Of a stretch of DNA of 6,096 nucleotides, positions 1 through 3,779 are shown piece by piece. Source of the stretch: an uncultured Phycisphaerae bacterium (lineage in GTDB: Bacteria > Planctomycetota > Phycisphaerae > Sedimentisphaerales > Anaerohalosphaeraceae); assembly GCA_937995495.1 (NCBI GenBank), contig CALKKA010000184.1, positions 1-6,096 on the forward strand, given 5' to 3'. A program made the translations under genes and the position numbers. The notes beneath the pieces were generated by a model. The model saw only the letters and a list, made by a program, of their open reading frames with translations. It made no database searches and was not told where the DNA came from. Each line of letters begins with the position of its first letter. Within the stretch, counting starts at the first letter, position 1.

Positions 1-1251
1 CGTGGATTCAATACGGTCGTCATGCCGGCGTACAATTCACCGATGAACGAGAGTGTCTGTACCTATTGCGGCCAGTGCATTAATGTTTGCCCAACTGCCG
101 CGTTTCTGGAGCGGAACTATACACAGGAATTATTCGAAAAACTGAATGACCCGGATATTATCAAGGTGGTTCAGTTTGCCCCGTCTGTCCGTGCGGCGAT
201 TGGGGAAGCGTTTGGCCTTGAGGCCGGACAGAATATGGAAGGCCAGTTAGTGGCATCGCTTCGCAAATTGGGGTTCGACTATGTTTTCGATACACAGTTT
301 GCAGCGGATCTGACGATCATGGAAGAAGGCAGTGAATTTCTTGAGCGTGTTCAGAACGGCGGCAAGCTACCGATGATCACTTCTTGCTCGAGTGCCTGGA
401 TGAAGTGTATGGAACAGTTTTACCCAGATCTGATCGAGAATGTTTCGACGGCAAAATCGCCGATGTCGATGCAGAGCGCGATCACCAAATCTTACTTTGC
501 TGAGAAGATCGGGGTTGATCCAAAGAAAATTTTCAGTGTGGCGACCATGTGCTGTACCGCCAAGAAATATGAAGCGGCGCGTCCGGAGTTGATGGTTGAT
601 GAGGTGGTTTCGACTGATATCGTTGTGACCACGCGTGAAATATCTTGGATGATCAAATCGGCTGGGATTGATTTTGTGAACATTGAGCCAGAAGAGCCGG
701 ATCATCCGTTGGGAACCTCCAGCGGTGCGGGTGCGATTTTCGGGGTCACCGGCGGAGTGATGGAGGCTGCGATCCGGACGGCTTATGAGTTGTACACCGG
801 TCAGACGCTGTTGGATATCGAAGTGGCAGATGTCCGCGGGCTCAAGGGTATCAAGGAAGGCAAGCTGATGATGGACGGAAAAGAAATCCGTGTTGCCGTG
901 GCTCATGGTTTGGGCAATGCCTGCAAACTGCTGGACGAGGCACGGAAAGATCCGGATCGCTACCACTTTATTGAGATCATGGGATGCCCCGGTGGGTGTG
1001 TGGGTGGAGGCGGACAACCCTATGCCGCAGTGAATACGATCCCGCTGGACGATGAAGCCCTGAACCAACGGGCGGAGGCTTTGTATAATCTTGACCGCGT
1101 TAAGACCATTCGTCGAAGCCATGAAAACCCCGATATTCAGAAGCTCTATAAGGAATTCCTACAGAGTCCGCTGAGCCCGATTGCGCATAAGTATCTGCAT
1201 ACACATTATGCGGCAAAGACCCCCAGGGGAATTATTCCGAAGAAAAGCTAA
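1..1251 (+). CDS. hndD: [FeFe]-hydrogenase catalytic subunit, HndD/HydA type (5' partial)
   Basis: Catalytic subunit of a cytoplasmic NAD(P)-linked, probably electron-bifurcating [FeFe] hydrogenase (2H+ + 2e- to H2 at the H-cluster). The frame is open from base 1 with no start, so the N-terminal [2Fe-2S], His/Cys and first [4Fe-4S] modules expected of this ~580-aa family lie outside the window. Numbering from the ATG at 22: CxxCxxCxxxCP at C13-C23 is a [4Fe-4S] site; APS at 53-55; L1 TSCSSAW at 120-126; L2 MCCTAKKYE at 176-184; L3 EIMGCPGGCVGGGGQP at 318-333, with ligands C322 and C326. Clostridial CpI numbering fits with a constant offset of 177. The proton path is then intact (E102, E105, R109, C122, S142), as are K181 and M320. 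The CpI ligand C300 becomes S123 and P354 becomes C177. The C-terminus (SHENPDIQKLYKEFL, HTHY) is the usual small-subunit-like tail. hndA follows after 23 bp. The symbol could equally be hydA. Confidence 0.95.
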   Translation, partial: RGFNTVVMPAYNSPMNESVCTYCGQCINVCPTAAFLERNYTQELFEKLNDPDIIKVVQFAPSVRAAIGEAFGLEAGQNMEGQLVASLRKLGFDYVFDTQFAADLTIMEEGSEFLERVQNGGKLPMITSCSSAWMKCMEQFYPDLIENVSTAKSPMSMQSAITKSYFAEKIGVDPKKIFSVATMCCTAKKYEAARPELMVDEVVSTDIVVTTREISWMIKSAGIDFVNIEPEEPDHPLGTSSGAGAIFGVTGGVMEAAIRTAYELYTGQTLLDIEVADVRGLKGIKEGKLMMDGKEIRVAVAHGLGNACKLLDEARKDPDRYHFIEIMGCPGGCVGGGGQPYAAVNTIPLDDEALNQRAEALYNLDRVKTIRRSHENPDIQKLYKEFLQSPLSPIAHKYLHTHYAAKTPRGIIPKKS

Positions 1252-1274
1252 CGATAAGAATTGGAGTATAAAAA

Positions 1275-1766
1275 ATGACAGAAGCAACACAGGACAAGTT
1301 GGACCAGCTTTCAGCGTTTATGGACGAGGTTAGCCAAAAAGAATATGCTGAGTCGTATCTGATCGCGGTTTTGCATAAGGCACAGGCATTGTATGGTTAC
1401 CTGCCTCAAGATGTAATGGATCAGGTTGCTGACAAAATGCAGATTCCGACGGCTCATATATGGGGCGTGGCAACATTTTATCATTATTTCAACCTCAAGC
1501 CCGTTGGTAAAAATATCGTCAGTGTGTGCATGGGAACGGCCTGTTATGTCAAAGGTGCTGACAAGGTGCTTGAAGCGTTAAAAAGAGAATTGGGTATTAA
1601 GGTCGGCGAAACGACCGAGGATAAACTGTTTACCTTGCAGGAGGCGCGCTGTTTGGGTGCGTGCGGAATTGCACCGGTGATTATGATCAATGATAAAATC
1701 TATGGCGAACTGGATGCAAAGAAGACGGTGGACCTGATCAATCAATATCGAAAAGCGAAAAAATAA
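1275..1766 (+). CDS. hndA: NuoE/HndA-like [2Fe-2S] subunit of the hydrogenase
   Basis: A 163-aa thioredoxin-fold [2Fe-2S] ferredoxin, related to the 24-kDa NuoE subunit of complex I and to HndA/HydC of NAD(P)-linked [FeFe] hydrogenases. It relays electrons between the flavin subunit and the rest of the complex in the cytoplasm. The four ligands are visible as C85, C90, C126 and C130 (C-x4-C-x35-C-x3-C), in the family contexts VCMGTACYVKGAD and ARCLGACGIAPV. The N-terminal helical region (AVLHKAQALYGYLP; GVATFYHYF at 64-72) is also typical. Length is normal. GGAG at 1263-1266 sits 8 nt before the ATG. It lies 23 bp after hndD, so co-transcription is likely. Its place after the catalytic subunit differs from the classical hndABCD order. 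No NuoF/HndC flavin subunit is seen here; it presumably lies upstream. Confidence 0.95.
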   Translation: MTEATQDKLDQLSAFMDEVSQKEYAESYLIAVLHKAQALYGYLPQDVMDQVADKMQIPTAHIWGVATFYHYFNLKPVGKNIVSVCMGTACYVKGADKVLEALKRELGIKVGETTEDKLFTLQEARCLGACGIAPVIMINDKIYGELDAKKTVDLINQYRKAKK

Positions 1767-1767
1767 A

Positions 1768-1796
1768 TTAAAAGGCATTTCGAAGATGTCTTTTAA
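1768..1796 (+). terminator. Intergenic hairpin, possible attenuator or processing site
   Basis: An 11-bp inverted repeat: 1768-1778 (TTAAAAGGCAT) pairs with 1786-1796 (ATGTCTTTTAA), with one G-T wobble and a 7-nt loop. It begins just after the hndA stop codon and ends 15 nt before the response-regulator Shine-Dalgarno. The stem is AT-rich and no long U-tract follows, so it is a poor rho-independent terminator. It fits better as a partial attenuator, an mRNA 3'-end stabiliser or a processing site that sets different levels of hydrogenase and regulator. The pairing is seen directly; the function is inferred. Confidence 0.4.
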
Positions 1797-1811
1797 GAGG
1801 AATGAAATCAC

Positions 1812-1817
1812 AAGGAG
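1812..1817 (+). promoter_or_regulatory. Ribosome binding site deciding the response-regulator start
   Basis: AAGGAG lies 7 nt before the ATG at 1825. An in-frame ATG at 1786 would add 13 residues, but it lies inside the 3' arm of the hairpin at 1768-1796 and lacks a good Shine-Dalgarno. Receiver homology also begins at the 1825 start (MVKNILVIDDD). Confidence 0.8.
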
Positions 1818-1824
1818 ATTTGAC

Positions 1825-2208
1825 ATGGTAAAGAATATTTTAGTGATCGATGATGACAATGATTATGTTGAATCGGTTGTGAATTTACTCGAAGCGAAGG
1901 GGTATAGTGTGGACTCTGCCTCGAATGGGGCTGACGGTGTGGCGAAGGCAAAAGAAAACAAGCCTGATCTGATCTTGTTGGATGTGATGATGACGACCCG
2001 AGACGAAGGATTCAATGTTGCGCGTGAACTAAATGACATTGAGGATCTTAAGGGGACCCCCGTAATTATGTGTACTGGCGTTCGCAGGGAGATGACGCTG
2101 CCTTTCAGTTTTGAGCCGGATGAAACCTGGTTGCCGGTCAAGCAGATTCTGGAAAAACCTGTCAAACCCGAAGCGCTTCTTGCGGCCGTTTCAGATGCGC
2201 TCAAATAG
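1825..2208 (+). CDS. Stand-alone receiver-domain response regulator of the hydrogenase operon
   Basis: A 127-aa CheY-like receiver with no output domain. The acidic pocket is D9/D10/D11 (LVIDDDND), the phospho-acceptor is D53 (LILLDVMM), the switch residue is T84 (MCTG) and the conserved lysine is K111 (EKPVKP), so it should be phosphorylatable. The T84-K111 spacing (27) is about five residues longer than in CheY (22). The extra residues fall in the acidic, aromatic stretch FSFEPDETWLPV before beta-5. The loop after D53 reads TTRDEGF. It has its own strong Shine-Dalgarno and lies 58 bp after hndA on the same strand, so it is probably transcribed with the hydrogenase genes. Without a DNA-binding domain it probably acts by protein-protein contact or in a phosphorelay. 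No functional cognate kinase is visible. Its partner and target are unknown. Confidence 0.92.
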   Translation: MVKNILVIDDDNDYVESVVNLLEAKGYSVDSASNGADGVAKAKENKPDLILLDVMMTTRDEGFNVARELNDIEDLKGTPVIMCTGVRREMTLPFSFEPDETWLPVKQILEKPVKPEALLAAVSDALK

Positions 2209-2209
2209 A

Positions 2210-2229
2210 CCATTTTTCTTGTTTTCCCA
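2210..2229 (+). repeat. 20-bp direct repeat, copy 1
   Basis: CCATTTTTCTTGTTTTCCCA, starting 2 nt after the response-regulator stop codon. It matches 2500-2519 in 19 of 20 positions (T versus C at position 11). The two copies are 290 bp apart and bracket the tRNA-Gly transcription unit. Its 3' part overlaps the left arm of the inverted repeat at 2223-2258. Confidence 0.7.
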
Positions 2230-2258
2230 CAAACAGAAAGAGGGTACTTTGTTGGAAA
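2223..2258 (+). terminator. Imperfect inverted repeat after the response regulator
   Basis: 2223-2233 (TTTCCCACAAA) pairs with 2248-2258 (TTTGTTGGAAA) in 10 of 11 positions, with one internal C/T mismatch and a 14-nt loop. It lies 14 bp past the end of the hydrogenase operon and 6 bp before the -35 box of the next promoter. It could end the operon transcript (T-rich DNA follows at about 2265-2280) or act as a protein-binding operator. The pairing is seen; the role is inferred. It lacks the GC-rich stem of a classical terminator. Confidence 0.35.
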
Positions 2259-2264
2259 TAATGC

Positions 2265-2293
2265 TTGTTTTATCCTTTTTCTGTGATTATAAT
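2265..2293 (+). promoter_or_regulatory. Putative sigma70-type promoter for tRNA-Gly
   Basis: A perfect -10 box TATAAT at 2288-2293, 17 bp downstream of a weak -35 box TTGTTT at 2265-2270. The start would be near 2300, giving a 5' leader of about 88 nt before the mature tRNA at 2388. It is the best promoter between the hydrogenase operon and the tRNA. Confidence 0.5.
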
Positions 2294-2387
2294 CCGTAAC
2301 GAAAATGCCGTGCGTAGAGAAAAAGCGTTTTTTGACAAGACTGTGAAATACATGAGTCTGTGTAAGCACTTGAAAAATCGGTTAGAC

Positions 2388-2458
2388 GCGGGCGTAGCTT
2401 AATGGTAAAGCCCCAGCCTTCCAAGCTGGTCATGTCGGTTCGATTCCGATCGCCCGCT
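2388..2458 (+). tRNA. tRNA-Gly (anticodon TCC)
   Basis: A full cloverleaf of 71 nt. Acceptor stem GCGGGCG (2388-2394) pairs with CGCCCGC (2451-2457), discriminator T2458. D stem GCTT/AAGC has loop AATGGTA. Anticodon stem CCAGC/GCTGG has loop CTTCCAA, anticodon TCC at 2420-2422. The variable loop is 4 nt. T stem GTCGG/CCGAT has loop TTCGATT. TCC reads GGA and GGG glycine codons. The 3' CCA is not encoded. A short T-run (2460-2464) follows the acceptor stem and may help termination. Confidence 0.97.
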
Positions 2459-2499
2459 CTTTTTCTCCAACGAATCAATTCTTTTAATGGTGGTTCATT

Positions 2500-2519
2500 C
2501 CATTTTTCTCGTTTTCCCA
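2500..2519 (+). repeat. 20-bp direct repeat, copy 2
   Basis: CCATTTTTCTCGTTTTCCCA, 19/20 identical to 2210-2229. It lies 41 bp after the tRNA and about 95 bp before the hemB -35 box. Homology stops at both edges. The following DNA (2520-2590) has a small CCGC-ATG-GCGG stem and no coding signal. A TGGGAA at 2583-2588 could pair with the TTCCCA in this copy across 63 nt. Confidence 0.7.
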
Positions 2520-2590
2520 GCGAAGTCCCTCCGCATGGCGGCTTGATTTTGACCCGTTCTTGGCAGAATTAAACATAATAATTGGGAATC

Positions 2591-2616
2591 AAGCATCGGG
2601 CACCCGTTTAGTGCTT
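2591..2616 (+). promoter_or_regulatory. Inverted repeat abutting the hemB promoter
   Basis: AAGCA at 2591-2595 is complementary to TGCTT at 2612-2616. Nested inside, CGG at 2597-2599 is complementary to CCG at 2604-2606. The right arm overlaps the first two bases of the hemB -35 box, a position that suits an operator. It matches no regulator consensus I know (not FNR, Fur or Rex), so this is a structural observation. Confidence 0.3.
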
Positions 2617-2643
2617 CACTTTAAAGTTGCAAAATAGTATAAT
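2615..2643 (+). promoter_or_regulatory. Sigma70-type promoter of hemB
   Basis: -35 TTCACT (2615-2620, 4/6 to TTGACA), a 17-bp spacer, and a perfect -10 TATAAT at 2638-2643. Transcription would start near 2650, leaving a 5' UTR of about 52 nt. It places the in-frame TTG at 2627 upstream of the transcript, which excludes it as the hemB start. Confidence 0.65.
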
Positions 2644-2691
2644 ATTGGCGTCATTAAATAGTTTTGAGAGATTTCAACTAATATTTGAGCT

Positions 2692-2695
2692 GGAG
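2692..2695 (+). promoter_or_regulatory. Ribosome binding site deciding the hemB start
   Basis: GGAG lies 6 nt before the ATG at 2702. This start gives MGFPMIRHRRLR, the usual HemB N-terminus. It also gives residue numbers that coincide with E. coli HemB for the zinc cysteines and the first active-site lysine. Confidence 0.8.
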
Positions 2696-2701
2696 ATAGA
2701 A

Positions 2702-3676
2702 ATGGGTTTTCCAATGATAAGACACAGAAGATTGCGTGCGAACGCTTCGTTGAGGCGGTTGGTCTGCCAAACAAAGCTATCAGTGGACAATTTTGTTTAT
2801 CCTCTTTTTACCTGCCCGGGGAAAAATGTTAAAACTCCGATCGCATCAATGGCGGGTTGTTTTCATTTTTCCGCTGATAGAATTGCTGAAGAAGCAGTTG
2901 AAGTTGCATCTCTGGGAATTCCTGCGGTTCTGATCTTTGGCCTGCCTGAACATAAGGATTCGCTGGGTTCACAGGCGTATATCGAAGATTCCACCGTTTG
3001 CCAGACAATCCGACAGATCAAAAAAGCTGTTCCGGAATTGTTGGTTTTTACAGATGTTTGTTTGTGTGCCTATACTGACCACGGCCACTGCGGTGTGATT
3101 AAAGACGGCAGGATCGACAACGACCCGAGCCTGGAATTGCTGGCAAAAATGGCTCTGGCACATGCTAAAGCCGGTGCCGATATGGTGGCTCCATCTGACA
3201 TGATGGATGGCCGGGTTGGAAAAATTCGTATAATGTTGGATGGTGCCGGTTTTACGGAAACGGCCATTATGTCCTACGCTGCTAAGTATGCTTCCGCCTA
3301 TTACGGACCGTTCCGTGAGGCGGCACACAGCACACCCGGACAAGGGGACCGAAAAAGTTATCAGATGGATCCCGGCAATAGCAACGAAGCCATTGGTGAG
3401 ATGAAACTGGATATCGAAGAAGGGGCCGATATTCTAATGGTGAAGCCCGCCTTACCGTATCTGGATATTATATGCCGCGGCGCGCAAACATTTGATGTTC
3501 CGATGGCCGCCTACAATGTCTCAGGCGAATACATGATGATTCAGGCCGCTGCCGAACAAGGACTCATTGATCGAGATGCTGTGATGATGGAAACCTTAAC
3601 GTCAATTAAGCGGGCAGGCGCTGATATTTTAATAACCTATTTTGCCAAGGATGCTGCACGCATTCTAAAGGCATAA
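2702..3676 (+). CDS. hemB: 5-aminolevulinate dehydratase (porphobilinogen synthase)
   Basis: Condenses two 5-aminolevulinate molecules to porphobilinogen in the cytoplasm, the first common step toward heme, siroheme and cobalamin. The protein is 324 aa, normal for the family. The catalytic zinc site is complete: C120, C122 and C130 in TDVCLCAYTDHGHCG, so this is the zinc-dependent type and not the Asp-rich Mg type. The Schiff-base lysines are K195 (SYAAKYASAYYGPFR) and K248 (ILMVKPALPYLDI). Other family blocks are APSDMMDGRVGKIR (163-176), GDRKSYQMDP (215-224) and AYNVSGEYMMI (270-280). It has its own promoter at 2615-2643. The next gene, a sensor protein, is 103 bp downstream with no clear terminator between, so read-through is possible. 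hemC lies further right on the opposite strand. Confidence 0.98.
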   Translation: MGFPMIRHRRLRANASLRRLVCQTKLSVDNFVYPLFTCPGKNVKTPIASMAGCFHFSADRIAEEAVEVASLGIPAVLIFGLPEHKDSLGSQAYIEDSTVCQTIRQIKKAVPELLVFTDVCLCAYTDHGHCGVIKDGRIDNDPSLELLAKMALAHAKAGADMVAPSDMMDGRVGKIRIMLDGAGFTETAIMSYAAKYASAYYGPFREAAHSTPGQGDRKSYQMDPGNSNEAIGEMKLDIEEGADILMVKPALPYLDIICRGAQTFDVPMAAYNVSGEYMMIQAAAEQGLIDRDAVMMETLTSIKRAGADILITYFAKDAARILKA

Positions 3677-3688
3677 CAGGAAAGCGTT

Positions 3689-3694
3689 AGGAGG
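3689..3694 (+). promoter_or_regulatory. Orphan Shine-Dalgarno AGGAGG
   Basis: A perfect AGGAGG lies 12 bp past the hemB stop codon. The nearest start codon downstream is the ATG at 3710, 15 nt away and further than usual. It may serve the leader ORF at 3710-3778 or be a remnant. Confidence 0.35.
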
Positions 3695-3709
3695 AATAAG
3701 AAGAATCAG

Positions 3710-3778
3710 ATGAGATCCCTGAAATGTCCGTTCCGCATGAGGACTCAATGCCAGATCAGTGTTGTAAACGGAGAATAA
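3710..3778 (+). CDS. Possible 22-codon leader ORF before the sensor gene
   Basis: An ATG-initiated 22-codon ORF (starts MRSLKCPFRM, ends SVVNGE) whose TAA at 3776-3778 ends one base before the ATG of the sensor gene. Its last codons contain the sensor's own Shine-Dalgarno (GGAG, 3770-3773). That layout would suit translational coupling. Support is weak: the only Shine-Dalgarno is 15 nt upstream, the peptide has no recognisable motif, and a 22-codon ORF can arise by chance. Confidence 0.2.
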   Translation: MRSLKCPFRMRTQCQISVVNGE

Positions 3779-3779
3779 G

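Noticed and set aside
367..1122. 251-codon open frame on the minus strand inside the hydrogenase gene
   Set aside because: It lies wholly antisense to a gene with intact family motifs, has no ribosome binding site of note, and its translation resembles no protein family. It is a shadow of the coding frame.
1786..1824. 13-residue N-terminal extension of the response regulator from ATG 1786
   Set aside because: The ATG is in a hairpin arm, and a strong AAGGAG precedes the ATG at 1825, where receiver homology begins.
2320..2333. AAAAAGCGTTTTTT as a terminator or hairpin
   Set aside because: It is a short A/T stem with a 3-nt loop and no GC-rich core, and it lies within the presumed tRNA leader. 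Too weak to call.
2332..2337. Consensus -35 box TTGACA upstream of the tRNA
   Set aside because: No acceptable -10 box lies 16-18 bp downstream (the 17-bp position reads AGTCTG). The TTGTTT/TATAAT pair further upstream is the better promoter.
2388..2458. Attachment site or integrated element at the tRNA-Gly gene
   Set aside because: No integrase, no duplicated tRNA 3' end and no compositional shift. Ordinary hem and sensor genes follow.
2287..2478. 63-codon minus-strand frame covering the tRNA
   Set aside because: Its sequence (for example GDRNRTDMTSLEGWGFT) is the antisense translation of tRNA-Gly, a well-known spurious ORF pattern.
2627..2701. 25-codon N-terminal extension of hemB starting at TTG 2627
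   Set aside because: The TTG lies upstream of the -10 box (2638-2643), so it would not be in the transcript. The extra residues do not look like HemB, and GGAG at 2692 points to the ATG at 2702.
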